A stretch of 64,000 nt of DNA from Siphonodentalium dalli (GCA_032622095.1 CP136067.1:95346707-95410706), one strand, 5' to 3'. Positions 23,382 to 35,049 are shown, counted from the first letter of the stretch. A program made the numbers and translations. The notes: generated by a model not told the origin, from the letters alone.

Positions 23382-23690
23382 GATGTTGAAAAAGCATTTG
23401 ACCTTTCAAGAGTATCTCACTATGCAATCATATGTTCGACAAACAGCTGGTTTCATAGCTACATGTAGTTAGTCGAAAAGACCGCAGTATGCATATTTTA
23501 TAAATACATTGTCTTAGACTGTATAATTAACTGTGGTATGCCACAAGGCTTAATATTAGTGCCCCATATTATTCCCAATTAGCTATGATACCGATATTGA
23601 AGATGCAACAACACTTTCTGTGTTTCCAGTTGCTAACTACACAACCTTATTTTCACAAAGTGCCACAATACTTCATATTGTTGACCGTAT
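23382..23690 (+). pseudogene. Reverse-transcriptase relic (non-LTR retrotransposon)
   Basis: Read on the plus strand, this short piece carries recognisable reverse-transcriptase blocks in order. They are a DVEKAFD block (the normal D..KAFD catalytic block), NSWFHSYM, INCGMPQGLILVP (normally GVPQGS.LGP), and, after a one-base frameshift, DIEDATTLSV and VANYTTLF where the catalytic YADDT should be. An in-frame TAG follows HSYM and the second catalytic aspartates are lost. The spacing fits CR1/Jockey-type LINEs. It is a dead fragment, with no endonuclease and no 3' end in sight. Confidence 0.75.
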
Positions 23691-23699
23691 TGTTCCCAA

Positions 23700-24260
23700 T
23701 TAACTATGATAACGATATTAAAGATGCAACCTTATTAGTAAGCTGACAATAAAACCAGCTTATGTGTATTTGCGCTACCAGAACATAATTGCATCTAACT
23801 CACTAACACAATAATATGAGGTTTTGATTGCCATTTGTCGTCTTTCAAAAGAGGATTCTTTAACATGATCTGAATTGTTGTCAGCCTGAGCATAGAAACT
23901 TTCCAACGATGCCCTTATCTTCTTATTAAGAAACGAGTCGCACTGACTCTTATTTCTCTGTTTTATACTTATAATATACATATTGTTGCAATCAGATTAA
24001 CATTTAAAATCTATTCATTTACAAAAAAAAAGAGTCATAATAATGTCACGAAAAATATATATGCACTACCCTCTTCACTTCAATGCAGAACCTCACTCGT
24101 TTCATATATTGAATGTGGCTACAGCACATATTGTACTGTGTATACGTGTTTTCTCCTGTTCTCCATATGGAGAGGGTCCATGCTTCCATCGCTCAAAAGT
24201 TGATTTTCGCTAAGCCCGTGTGATATGAATGGTGTTGTTTCACTTCGGAAATTCTGACTT
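23700..24260. other. No gene recognised
   Basis: The first 60 bases repeat an earlier stretch (CCCAATTA[AG]CTATGATA near 23577 and 23697). The rest is AT-rich with no supported feature. Confidence 0.35.
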
Positions 24261-24264
24261 TTTT

Positions 24265-24885
24265 ATTATCAAATCGGACCGTGGATCTTTAACAGGTTTG
24301 GCAATTCCCAATTATAGTCACAATAGCTATAATTATGTAGCTATTGTAGCTACATTTGACTGTCGTAAAACAATATTTTACTAATTGGCATTGCATGCAA
24401 GCATTACCGCGAGCTGTTGCAACTAAGGATGAGGGGTATTATGTTGTTACAACATATGAAACCACTACCGATGACGTTTCGGTTGCACCAGATTGTGGAA
24501 TATCAGAGGAGCATAGCTAAGCACATACATCTGTTTAGATATTGGTTATGCTATGTGATATGTAACTCAGATCCATCCATATATGATACAGTCTTCTTCT
24601 ATATTTAGGCACAGTTTTCAGGAAAAAGTAATGTTGGAATATTTTGTTAATTATACATGTACATGACAATGGAAAACATATTAATTTACTAAGAGTATAA
24701 TCAAATCATGTTCTTGTATATTTAAATGATTGTTTGTTGGATTGGGTTATCTCTCTTCAACCATTTTCATCCATCACCAATATACATATGTAGATACAAT
24801 AGCTACATGTGACTATTGTAGCTATATTTGGGAATTGCCAGACCTGTTTAACCCTTCATTTGATAATACTCAATGACTACCATAA
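24265..24885. mobile_element. Inverted-repeat element of about 620 bp
   Basis: The left arm AACAGGTTTGGCAATTCCCA (24291) is answered by TGGGAATTGCCAGACCTGTT (24827-24847). The complementarity extends outwards to TATTATCAAAT and ATTTGATAATA. CAATAGCT/AGCTATTG motifs are repeated just inside both arms. The middle has no recognisable coding frame. It is a MITE-like foldback element. Confidence 0.6.
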
Positions 24886-24889
24886 CAAT

Positions 24890-25420
24890 ATTAACTAACA
24901 ACCTTATATCGTTTGTTGAACATATTATCCGAACATTTCGTACCAAAGATTGGGATTCCTTCATCGCTTTAAATATCTGTCGTATTTTTAGTTATCCTGA
25001 ATACCCTCCAATTCGCTATATTACAATATTTTATAACTGATTGGAAGAATCCATTTAATATATGAAGGATTAAGAGATGTTCTTTGATGGTCTACACGTT
25101 CTCAGACTTACGGTCAGTAGTGTAGGTCGGCCGATCACGAATATATTATAAACACTGATACCAATAGGTGGACCGGTCAGTCGCTGTATAAACATTGTTA
25201 ACTGAAATAGAAATATAATCAATGCATTAAATAATTGACATTCCCGACACTCACCAAAGCAAACACTGGATGTTTCCTTGCATGGTTAAGTTCGGTATTC
25301 TAACGAAAATCAGACCACTCTATCAATATCGGGTTTATTTTAAACATTGGTATGGACGAAAATTGGCAATGTCATGCAAGATAAAACACGAGACTGAACT
25401 GGCTTATTGGGAGAGACACC
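24890..25420. other. No feature recognised
   Basis: This is AT-rich sequence up to the start of the 31-bp minisatellite. I can support nothing here. Confidence 0.4.
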
Positions 25421-25425
25421 GTTGC

Positions 25426-26165
25426 GTTGCATGTGTACAGACCACATCGTTGAGGCGGTACATTGAGAGAGATTTCACATCGTTGATTTATGTAGGTAGA
25501 TACCACACCGTTGAGGTGGCACATTGAGAGAGAGAGAGAGAGAGAGAGGGAGAATTCACATCGTTGATTTACGTAGGTAGACACCACACCGTTGAGGTGG
25601 CACGTTGAGAGAGAACCCACCGTTAAGGCGCCACGTTGGGAGAGACCACCCGTTGCATATGTACAGACCACACCGTTGAGGCGGCATGTTGGGAGAGACC
25701 ACCCCGTCGAGGCGGCACGTTGAGGGAGACCACCCCGTTGAGGCGGAACGTTGGGAGAGACCACACCGTTGAGGCGGCACGTTTGGAGAGACCACACCGT
25801 TGCATATGTACAGACCACACCGTTGAGGTGGCATGTTGGGAGAGACCACCCCGTTGAGGCGACACGTTGAGAGAGACCACCCCGTTGGGGCGGCACGTTG
25901 TGCGAGACCACATCGTTGAGGCGGCACATTGAGAGAGTTCACATCTTTGATTTACGTAGGTGGATACCACATCGTTGGGGTGGCACGTTGGGAGAGACCA
26001 CACCGTTGTGATGAATATGTACAGACCACACCGTTGAGGCGACACGTTGGGAAAGACCACACCGTTGAGTTACGTAGGTAGAGACCACAGCGTTGAGGCG
26101 GTACGTTGAGAGAGAACACGCCGTTGAGTCACGTAGGGAGATATCACACCGTTGGTACGTAGGGT
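25426..26165. repeat. 31-bp GC-rich minisatellite
   Basis: The unit GACCACACCGTTGAGGCGG plus CACGTTGGGAGA (31 bp) is repeated about 20 times with substitutions. Longer variants insert TTGCATATGTACA or TTACGTAGGTA between units. A GA run interrupts it at about 25527-25550. Because the unit lacks stop codons and 31 is not a multiple of three, overlapping open frames of up to 185 codons appear. They are artefacts of the repeat. Confidence 0.9.
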
Positions 26166-26460
26166 CGAACGGCGTCATCTGACCCAACGAGCCAATTTAG
26201 CTGAGTGTTTTATCTTGCTTAAATGAGTTTGATAAATTTTATTCACAACGAGTCGTATCAAACGAGTTTCATAACATATTTTATCACATAATTTGGCCAT
26301 AAAAGCAGTTTCATAATTATCGGTAATAGACACGTTTAATATCAGCGCGTGCGATGACGTCACGGCGTTCTTCAAATAACCTGCGATCGCTGTAGTTTAT
26401 GATTGTTGCTTTCGATGAATATTTCGCGTTGCTTCGGGTTTATTTGATCATGTGATAAAA

Positions 26461-26611
26461 GGTATCTCACACTCGTCCTATTTTATACGTAATTTATCAA
26501 CCTCGTCCTCTAAATTCTATTTGAGCCTCGGTAAACCTCGGCTCAAATCGAATTTAGTGAACTCGGTTGATAAATTCCGTATAAAATAGAAACTCATGTG
26601 AGATCCTCTAT
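26461..26611. repeat. Foldback hairpin with alternating CTCGTCC motifs
   Basis: The arms CTATTTTATACG...TTTATCAACC and GGTTGATAAATT...GTATAAAATAG pair across a loop that contains CGGTAAACC. CTCGTCC occurs twice in the left arm, spaced by AT-rich DNA. It ends at GATCCTCTATATAT, as does the hairpin at 61141-61293. Confidence 0.7.
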
Positions 26612-26619
26612 ATATCCCA

Positions 26620-27490
26620 TCATAACGAATTGAAGATATTGTATATCACATGAAACGAACTAAAGCTTTATGCATTTTTAACAAAACAAAATCCTTAAAA
26701 GAAGCTTAAAAATGCACATATTGCATCGTTGGCTGAGACGCTTCACAATCGTATACGACAGTATTGCGCGATCAGGCTGGCGATGGAAAACATAGTCCCA
26801 GCTTTGCCTGTTGTATTTGTGTCTATTTTCGTTAGTGCAACGAAATTGGACAAGAATTTAACTTTATTGAACAAATCAATCATTTGATTGTCTGATGCCG
26901 GTGTCATGCGCGGCTTTTAGAAGTAGTAGTAATCGTCTGAATCAATGAGAAACCATTTTGTTGGCGCAAGTTTGTGGGAAGCACGCGCCTGTTCATCACT
27001 AATGACAGATAATGAAATATGTAATTGTTTTTAGTGATATAAATAATAGGGGTTTCATGTGATAAATGTAAGTATTACACAACCAATCATGTTATTAATT
27101 ATAGTGACATCACAGGTGTGGTGGGGTGGCTTTCTTGCTCACTAACCATGCACTTTCATTGCACACAATACAGCATATCTATAAGTGTTTATAGATTATA
27201 GAAAAAAATGCCTTTGGCTGTTAAAATATGATATATTGGTATTTCAATGTGGTGTGTGTACCCATATATCACTAAAACAACACATATGTTGGATTGGTAA
27301 CTGGTTTCAGTTATGTATTGAGGGTATCTGTTGTTATGTCAAGATTGTTTGTATTGCCTATTGAGCTATTTATTTAACGCTTTTGTCAAAGTACCCCATT
27401 CCTCCTGAAATATTAACATCTTATCGCCTCTCAACGCATTTATCTTTTCCATATGCGTTCGGGTCACTAATTTATTCAGCTGTTAAAGAT
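26620..27490. other. No gene recognised
   Basis: This is AT-rich DNA downstream (in the sense of the relic's strand) of the L1-like element. It may include that element's 3' untranslated region, but I see no poly-A tail that would mark its end. Confidence 0.3.
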
Positions 27491-27492
27491 AA

Positions 27493-29139
27493 TTAAATAG
27501 GATCGAATTTCGTTTGATAAATATAGTATTTTAACTCAGTTAAAATAATGTGTTTTATGTTGGCACCCTTTTCCGACGAGACACCGAATAATACGGTACA
27601 TTTTGTAAGTTGGATATTTATAGTATGCTGGTGTTTATCCGGCATTGTACTGCTCTTAAGAAACGTGATACTATAGGACAATCAAAAAGATGTGGTAAAT
27701 TGATTCTATCCTTTGACATACGTTACAATCACTATCGTTAGTATTTTTCATCTTCTGGTCTGTGTTTGGTCGCCATAATTCTGGAAGATATGTAGCACTG
27801 AAACCATCTCACCCTGGTGTCAGATAGTGATTTGAACGGCAGTGTAAATGCATATGTCCATGGTACATGAACATTGTTATGTCCAAGTGCTGATGACCAT
27901 TTATGTATTGAGGAAGGGTTTGTCGTTTTATCCGATATGAGAATGTCATAAAAATATTTGCAACCCCGAATACTTTCCAGAAGAAATGATAACAACCCGG
28001 GAATCAGGGGACTTGTTTTTTTTATAGTCTTTGGTCAGGCATATGCGACAGCTTGATAAACTGTTTATTGATACTATGGATTGTAATTAAGTGTGTCGAC
28101 ACATGGTATATTTCTTTCATCCTAGATATAGTTGGAGTTGTCTGAAATAATGTCACTAACAAACAGCACGTCTTTTCGCTTCCATTTCTGTATATCAATT
28201 TCTGTATATCAATTGAGTGCTGGTTTATGTTAATATTATTAATGTTCCATTGTGTATTTGAGTTTGGATATGGATATTTACTGGGTAGCTTCTTGAGTAA
28301 ATTTTTCTAAGCCATTATGACGTCACGCCAAAATGGGTTTATGATTGTATCCTTGATTGATTCCAGGTATTTTTTTTATCGTGTGTAAGGAATAATGGAT
28401 CAGATAATATTTCGGGGGCAATATTTATCCATATTGCGTTTTGTGTGGTAAATCTCATGGGCTATGTTATTTTTAGGGCTTCTATACATTCTTGTCATCA
28501 TTAGACCGCCTTGCTGATATTTTTACACATTAATTTTGTGAACGTTTAATTCGGTCTCGTTTCCCTTTCCGGATGAAAGTGAACAACATGGTATTTATGT
28601 CGTTAATAAAATGTTGGGTGGGGTATTGAAGAGATTGGAATAGATGGATTAATTTTGAGTTATGATATATTTGATTATTACAATACGACCTAGTGGGGTT
28701 AAGGCCCCATGCTTCCATTTTTAAATTTCCGGCTTTTATTTCGATAAGTTTTTTTCCAAAATGAAAGGGTATGCAGGAATTTGAATTGTTTTATTAGTTG
28801 TTACACGAATGTCGCATCGTTCAAAGGGTGCACAGTCGTTAGATATGCTTGCGCCTAACCAAACTATCTGACATATGTCTAGTTTGGCTTTCAATCCTGA
28901 CAATTTTGCGACAGTGCCGAGGACACTCAAGCTTTTGCAGGAGATTCTTCGTTTCCGTCCAAGATGAGTGTAGTGTTATCGGCATACTGACTAATCTTAT
29001 GAGAGTGATGCCTTTTATCTTTTTATTTTCCCTCACCATAATTGCAAGTATTTCTACACAGAGGAAAACACGGTACGAAGAAACAGAGTCTCCTTGTCTA
29101 CAGCCTCTCGATGGCTGGAAAAAACGAAATATTGTGCCG
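27493..29139 (-). pseudogene. L1-superfamily ORF2 relic (reverse transcriptase to C-terminus)
   Basis: On the minus strand, blocks of an L1-type ORF2 protein appear in order. They are RGCRQGD, then LCVEILAIMVRENKKIKG, then YADN where active elements have YADD, KLSGLKAKLD, LTPLGRIVIIK, FIRKGKRDRIKR, and a C-terminal part with FQCYISSRI, TVLFG and ELKYYIYQTKF. Several frameshifts and stops separate the blocks, and a catalytic aspartate is replaced by asparagine, so it is inactive. The endonuclease and the first half of the RT are missing. The reading stops exactly at a TTAA (29140-29143). Confidence 0.8.
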
Positions 29140-29165
29140 TTAACCCTTTAGCCCGCAATCCGACC
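29140..29165 (+). other. TTAA plus CCCTTT: possible piggyBac-type left end
   Basis: TTAA followed by CCCTTTAGCCCGCAATCC interrupts the L1-like frame in the middle of a conserved block. CCCTTT after TTAA resembles piggyBac-family termini, such as the element at 42945. I did not find a matching right end, so the element's extent is unknown. Confidence 0.35.
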
Positions 29166-29169
29166 GTAT

Positions 29170-30137
29170 CCGGCCGCCTAGTAATCTGATAATCCGGCCG
29201 CAGCCGCCCGGGTAAAAATAATCATGACCAGTCAGATTTCAACCCAAATATGTTGTAATTGTTCTTGGAAACAAGTGTCATTTTTATTTATATCAATTAA
29301 TATAGTATATATATACTATATACACGAACATTTGTCTACATGAAATGTGATGTTTGATGGTCCTTTTGTTGTTTTTTATGTAACTCAAACTCCCGTGGTC
29401 GGGGAAAAATAAAAAAAATGGACGGTGCAAAATATGAAAAGCTATCGCCATTTCTGGTGCAATTGCCTCATATATTTGAACAATATTGTAATGTCATAGA
29501 TAATTATGTGTTATAGGACTAATATTGATGTCCATATGGTCCCTATTTTAATATTTTGTTTGTTTTTTTCGCGTTTTCAACCAGTGTACTCGCCAATGCG
29601 AAAACATCGCAAACCCGAACCGTCGGTTACCAATGACGCTAGGATGCTTCCGTTCATATTAAATTTAGAAGTCACAAAAATGCAAATCAAGTTTTTTTAA
29701 ACATATAATATGGGTCATTTAATTATATGTAACTCAGTCCTTTGCGTATATGTGAACCTAATTTTAATAGAAGCGATGTAATATCATCTTATATGAACTA
29801 CGCCGAAGTTAAATAATGCTATCTCCATTCGCAAACGTAATTCTCAGAATCTCTCCTTAAAATGACGTAAGTGCGCCCAATATATCGGTGTGCGTCGCCG
29901 GCAAAAGGCTAAAATGAGATGGCCGCATTTGGAAAATTTAACTTTGCTTCCGGGTTTATGAAACAGGATTTTTCAATAAATACGAGTGATACGATGCCGT
30001 GATGTGGCATGATTGGTTTGGGTGGGTCAGTAAACAATTCTGCTTCTATTGATGTATAATATATATCCTACTTACCGTTGAGCGTGTTTTTTAAAGCGAA
30101 AGTCAGTGAAAACCGGACTTTTTGACCCAGGTTAGCG
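29170..30137. other. No gene recognised
   Basis: This AT-rich stretch is probably part of the insertion that begins at 29144. CGGCAAAAGGCTAAAA near 29897 is weakly like an inverted copy of the left end, but not convincingly. Confidence 0.3.
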
Positions 30138-30138
30138 C

Positions 30139-30312
30139 ACACCATCTGTGCTAGTCCAACAAATTAGACTATTCGGATTAATACATATTTTAATATTTGG
30201 ACATTTACGATTGTATTAATCCTTCTTAATGAGGGATTAAGGCCACATAAATGTCCAAATATTAAAATAGGCCTTAATCCGAATCGTCTAATTTGTTGGA
30301 CTACATATGTGA
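30139..30312. mobile_element. Hairpin MITE, arms about 75 bp
   Basis: The left arm contains TAGTCCAACAAATTAGAC and AATATTTGGACATTTA. The right arm holds their reverse complements (TAAATGTCCAAATATT, GTCTAATTTGTTGGACTA). A short loop lies near 30210-30240. There is no coding capacity. Confidence 0.8.
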
Positions 30313-30628
30313 TAATAACCGGAGTTTTTTTGTCCATTTTTTTACAAGGGATACATCAAATTGAAGGTTAACATATCTTTCTAACTATATATGAGGCATT
30401 TATGTTACAAAAATAATTTTTGTGTATTTTAACCTGATTATGGACTTTGTAAAAATAATAAAAAAAATTAGGTCTGGCCAAGTTGGCTACCTTTCTATAT
30501 GATTATAAGTACTATTGCAGTATTGGGGTGGGGTCAATTTTGTTCTGGGGGTCAATTTTGTTCTGGGTGCCTGTGATATGTACATGTATATGTAACGGGG
30601 GTTTTAAGTGGTTAAAGTTAGTTTGAAG

Positions 30629-30823
30629 ATGGCGACTTCGGAGGAAAACACAGCAATTTCGTCCTCGTCTAATGATATATGTGATGAGTTTGACCTTTTT
30701 GTTGACGGGCTTGTGCCATTTGATTGTCCATATGGAGCCTACAATGATGAACATTTTGAATGTTCATCTGTATCCAGTGTTTCCACCGTTAGTCGGTGTC
30801 TGACTAAGATTGAATTGGATTGA
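30629..30823 (+). CDS. Hypothetical 64-residue protein or first exon
   Basis: The ATG lies in a good Kozak context (GAAGATGGCG). The frame reads MATSEENTAISSSSND, then an acidic and aromatic stretch (DEFDLFVDGLVPFDCPYGAY), then a serine-rich tail, and ends at TGA. Composition and codon use look more protein-like than the AT-rich surroundings. I do not recognise it. The N-terminal style resembles short leader segments of transposon-associated proteins in invertebrates, but that is only an impression. It has no membrane segment or signal peptide. It could be a first exon or a chance frame. Confidence 0.3.
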   Translation: MATSEENTAISSSSNDICDEFDLFVDGLVPFDCPYGAYNDEHFECSSVSSVSTVSRCLTKIELD

Positions 30824-30829
30824 ACTCAT

Positions 30830-32100
30830 TGTTCCATTTTACCACAATTGTTTTTGTATTAAAATGAAAAAAAAACTGTTGCCGTTAAAAAATTAAATTA
30901 CTCCTAATGTTGGCTTTACATGCTGAATTCGATGACATATGGGTAATATACAGTCATATCACATACTGTCTTATAACGTTCAAGTTTGTGAGTAATAAAT
31001 ACAGAACCAGACATGCGAATGAAATGAATGCTATTGTATATATTCATTCTAAGCTTTCATAATTTGCAAGCCAGTAGAACAAATGCTAAGGGTATTCACT
31101 TCATTGACTTCAATCATACTTTTGTGGTTCTGTAATTATTACACACCAACCATTTTAAATAAATGGAAATGGCCATAAGGCCAAAGAAAATTAAATGTGT
31201 GGTTCGGGTTACAGGGCAGAACAAATATGGCACATGACTAACCCACAAACTGATTATGGCCAGACGTTTAAAATATGGTTGGCATGGACTGAATCACAGG
31301 TTTTAGCCACAATCTTCTCTAAATACGAAAACATTAGTTTAAATTGATAGATTTATTCATTATTTATATAGTATAATTTTGTAGCATGAAATTGAATTCA
31401 TTGTAGCATGCAATTTAATACATGGAAACATTTTATATAAGTTCAATATATGTGTGTACAGCATTTTCAACATTATTACCCTGTAAATATTAAACAGAAA
31501 TATGTTCTTATTAACTTCCTGCAACTGTGTTCAATTCAATGTTTTTTTTAACGTCAGTGGCTTTTGATGGTGAATTGAAAACTAAAGCTATCAACTCGCG
31601 ACCGATCAGAATACATGTACGTGTCTTAGAGACAAGTATTCAACTTGAATTATGATTACAGATGTGTAATAAAAGCCTAACTGAAATAGATGCATAATAA
31701 ATACAGAACATAACATAGCTGACTCCAGTATACATTATAGAACTTGTACTTGTAGCGAATGGTGTGGTCACATTACATTCAAGACTAAAAATTCTCTTGA
31801 AATAAATGTTTAGTCTTTAGCCATTCGGAAGAACATGTTCAATAAAATAATATTGTCAGATCTATGTACTAGTATGTTTTATAGTTTTATGTCATTTTAC
31901 GTCATTAATTGAAAGGTTGCCTCAACACGAAAGATTCCACCTTGTATTTCACTAGTAATATGTCCTACTAGTTGCAAATTATGTATACATAAATTTGTCA
32001 AAATTAATTCCAACAATCTTTTTGATTTTGATTTCTAATTTTGAGAAGCCATATTTCTGCAAGAACCTCTGACACCGGGATGCACACACAAATTTAAATT
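30830..32100. other. No feature recognised
   Basis: This is long AT-rich intergenic or intronic DNA without supported exons or repeats. Confidence 0.4.
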
Positions 32101-32159
32101 CTAAGATGGGCTGCGTTGTCCCTCATGTCGGTCACCTTCCTAGACAATAGAAGTAATCT

Positions 32160-32660
32160 TCAAGTCCGTGTTGAATTTGAAACATCGTGACATCCATTTT
32201 CTTCATAAATAAACTGGTTCAGTTCCGAAACTTGTTCTCGTAGAATTTCGTCATCGTGTTGGAAATCAGAAGGTGTTGGATGTTTATTGTAAGTGTTCCA
32301 ATGTACAATTGAATAAACAGGCACTTCCAGGAATGTTATCTTGCACGAGGGGAATTTCTTCATGAATGCTGAATAATTTTGTATAGTAGTTCAAATTTCG
32401 GATGTACGAGAATCACTGGATGCAAGTAGATGTAGTTCTTTTATGGATCTCTGGGCTTCACAGTTAAGTCACATGTACCACACCAAACAAATCCAAACTG
32501 GACTACCCTTACAAAATTCTTTCATGTTGCTTCGTAACAAATGAAGTCCCTGACCAAGCTCATTTCCACCCTCACACTTCCAAATAATAGAATCGTCGAC
32601 GGGGTGATCACGCAAGAGTTTCTTCATATGTTTGACTTTAGGCTTTACTGTCGCCGATAA
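32160..32660 (-). pseudogene. SGNH-type hydrolase-like relic
   Basis: Minus-strand pieces in order read IIIGDSK (32647-32665, like SGNH block I, GDS), then after a frameshift SIIWKCEGGNELGQGLHLL, then WCGTCDLTVK (like block III, GTNDL), and after further breaks ITFLEVPVYSIVHWNTY and REQVSELNQFIYEEN. Together they follow the layout of an SGNH/GDSL-like protein that is multicopy in some invertebrate genomes, often near mobile elements. At least two frameshifts and several stops make it non-functional. The C-terminal D-x-x-H block was not found. The family call rests on two short motifs and their order. Confidence 0.5.
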
Positions 32661-32869
32661 TTATCGTCTAAATTGTATTTGAGGTCTGCCCTCTGGAGTC
32701 TGGTGGCGGTAGCCGGAATTTGATCCTATATGTAGAAAGCTTCGATGGAGACATGACTTGTTCTGGTCGAAAAAATAAGTTTTATGCACAATAATTTCAC
32801 AGCTAGTTCGACGATGAAAAATGGTGGCCACGTGGTTCCGGATTTTTTGGGTCGCTTGCAATGTGGAAA

Positions 32870-34180
32870 AGCATCGAGCAATTATTTGATTTTACCACAA
32901 AATACCACTTGAATTTCAGATCCAACTGATACTTTGTCATCTTCTTAGTGTGTTTGAATATATAATTATCTATTATATCAATTTAATAGGGTACTTTTAT
33001 CACCGCGATAGTGACAGGCAACGAACATCGTAGGCGACGTTTGTTTACGTGCACCTGCAGAATTTGATGTTCCGACATCGGCTAAATTAGCCCAATCCGA
33101 AACCCGGGCAGTGACAACTTGCCGCTCGTTTCTAAGATTCAAATAAAATGAATGGGGAAAACTCCGCCTAAAACTTGAACCAATGGAATCAGTTGGCACA
33201 CAAAGAATGTTTCAAACCATCGATTTCATTGGTTGTCAATGAAAATATCAACATAGAAACGACAAAAGAGACAATTGAACATGTGGTTTTGGCATGAAAA
33301 ATGCAAAAACACCGCGACGTCATTACCAATAATTTGCGTTTTTGCCGAAAGTCTTCATGAGACTTTTATCAATCATGGGTTATATGATACATTCAAATAA
33401 AATATAACGACATTTGGTGTAATTATTTGTAGTAATTATATATTATAATTTATATTGTTTTTTGCAATTAAAAATCAGGAATATTTTTTTCAATCACGAG
33501 ACCGATGGTAAACAAACCAAAATTTGACACAAACAGATTTCGTGGATTTACATTTTATGTGTTACAATAAAGATAGTTAGTTCGTCGGCAGATTTATCTT
33601 TACATTATTAATTTATTATTATATAGAAACATCATTATATGTATGAGACTAAAATGACAACATGGTTATTGTTGCTTATCTGAAGATACACCTGTGACCT
33701 GGTCAGTTGTGGTACATACATTTGGAAAACACATATTTCTATCATAACGTTAAATACCTGTTGGCTAACGTAATTAACCTCACACCTGGCGACGTTGTAT
33801 ACATGACTTTGTCTAACTACATGTTATATTGGGTAAATGGTTAACAATGACTGTCGATTGAATGTCTGTATAGAAAGTGTTTAGCCACATTCTAATCGAT
33901 TCTTCGTAGTTAAATTTCAGTAAGCTCTCGTCGATAAATTACCATGAAACACGTCGAACGCATTATCAAAGTATATCAATAGCAACATGCCGGGTATATT
34001 GTGTTATGTCAGTCTCGCGTAATATGTCGAACATTATACATGGTGTCTCCTATGAATCTACCCGAAAGAAAACCGGGTTGATATTCGTTAAATAAGTAGA
34101 ACTGATTTTATCCAGTTAGCGATATATGAAGATGCCAATGTATACGATATATTTAGCAGAGATGTTATAGTTAATTTCCA
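32870..34180. other. No gene recognised
   Basis: This is AT-rich DNA upstream of the SGNH-like relic. A minus-strand open frame at 32978-33199 is not recognisable. Confidence 0.35.
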
Positions 34181-34186
34181 ACCTGA

Positions 34187-34204
34187 CCCCCCCCCCCCCC
34201 CCCC
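34187..34204 (+). repeat. Run of 18 cytosines
   Basis: This is an uninterrupted C run. Its length is likely unstable in sequencing and between individuals. Confidence 0.9.
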
Positions 34205-34499
34205 ACCATCCGATTGTAAATGTTCCAACAAAAAATTTCCAACTAATCTTATACATTGTTGACAAATCAAACTACGAGAATAACTGCAACCTATTGTTGG
34301 TGTGGAATTTCCTTCTTGTTGTTGTGTAAAGTATTTTTCTCATAATGTTGACCAAAGTTGGTAGTGAGTCACTCCAAAATCCCCCTGTCGCCACATCCAT
34401 GGTGGTATGGTGTACCACCATAATAAACAATTTACATGCACACACCACCGCAATATCGGTTAATGGTCGAGAAATGACAAGGCCAAAATGTTACCACGT

Positions 34500-34690
34500 G
34501 ATATAAACACATAAGAATCATGGTCAAAGAAATGGTTAGTAAACTTTAATGCCAGTAAATCAGAAGCTATGTGCATATCACGCAGACAAACTCCCATGAA
34601 TCACCCGAACCTGCATATGGGTAACGTACCACTACGAACAGTATCTAACCACAAACATCTGGGCATTGTTTTTGAAGACAATTGACCCTA
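34500..34690 (+). pseudogene. LINE reverse-transcriptase relic, segment after the catalytic site
   Basis: The plus-strand frame reads ESWSKKWLVNFNASKSEAM, then HMGNVPLRTVSNHKHLGIVF. These are the W..KW...FN..K and HKHLG blocks that follow YADD in CR1/Jockey-type reverse transcriptases. Stop codons precede the W block and follow the HKHLG block. The natural continuation of this region is the relic that begins at 36832, so the two may be pieces of one element separated by about 2.1 kb of inserted DNA. Confidence 0.7.
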
Positions 34691-34882
34691 CCGCAAATAG
34701 CTGTGTGAGCCAATGAGATAATTGCATTTACAGCCTGGAGCAGCGGTTGCTTCTGCGAAGAGGCGGTTAGACAAAAAGACTCATTTTACCGGCTTACTCG
34801 ATGTCGCTTTGATTTTGTTTTGTATGCAAAATAGCAGATATCGTTGCAACGATGTTGAATCCTTTAAATGTTCTCAACAAAG

Positions 34883-35047
34883 ATGGTGAAAAAGTGTAGG
34901 TATGGACAATGTAAAAGCGACTCGCGATATCAACACCTGATTCCGGATGTTATTTGTGTGCCTTTTGTGAGGCCAAAGACGATCGAATGTGTCTTGGGTT
35001 ACTCTGAGTTTTCTGAAAACAAAGAGTATTGGTTTCATGTAATTTAA
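34883..35047 (+). pseudogene. THAP-like zinc-finger start, truncated
   Basis: The frame begins MVKKCRYGQCKSDSRYQ, at the position and with the C-x4-C spacing of the first cysteine pair in invertebrate THAP proteins, where the domain starts at the initiator methionine. FVRPKT resembles the following P.PKP block. After that, homology is lost and the frame stops at 54 codons, without the downstream tryptophan, proline and C..H residues of a working domain. It may be a relic, or a first exon whose donor I cannot identify. THAP domains bind DNA and are common in P-element-derived genes. Confidence 0.4.
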
Positions 35048-35049
35048 CA

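Noticed and set aside
25372-26060. Minus-strand frames of 128-185 codons across the 31-bp repeat
   Set aside because: They are artefacts of a stop-free tandem unit, with several frames open at once and no splice or start support.
25426-26165. CRISPR-like repeat array
   Set aside because: The units are contiguous without unique spacers, and the genome is that of an animal.
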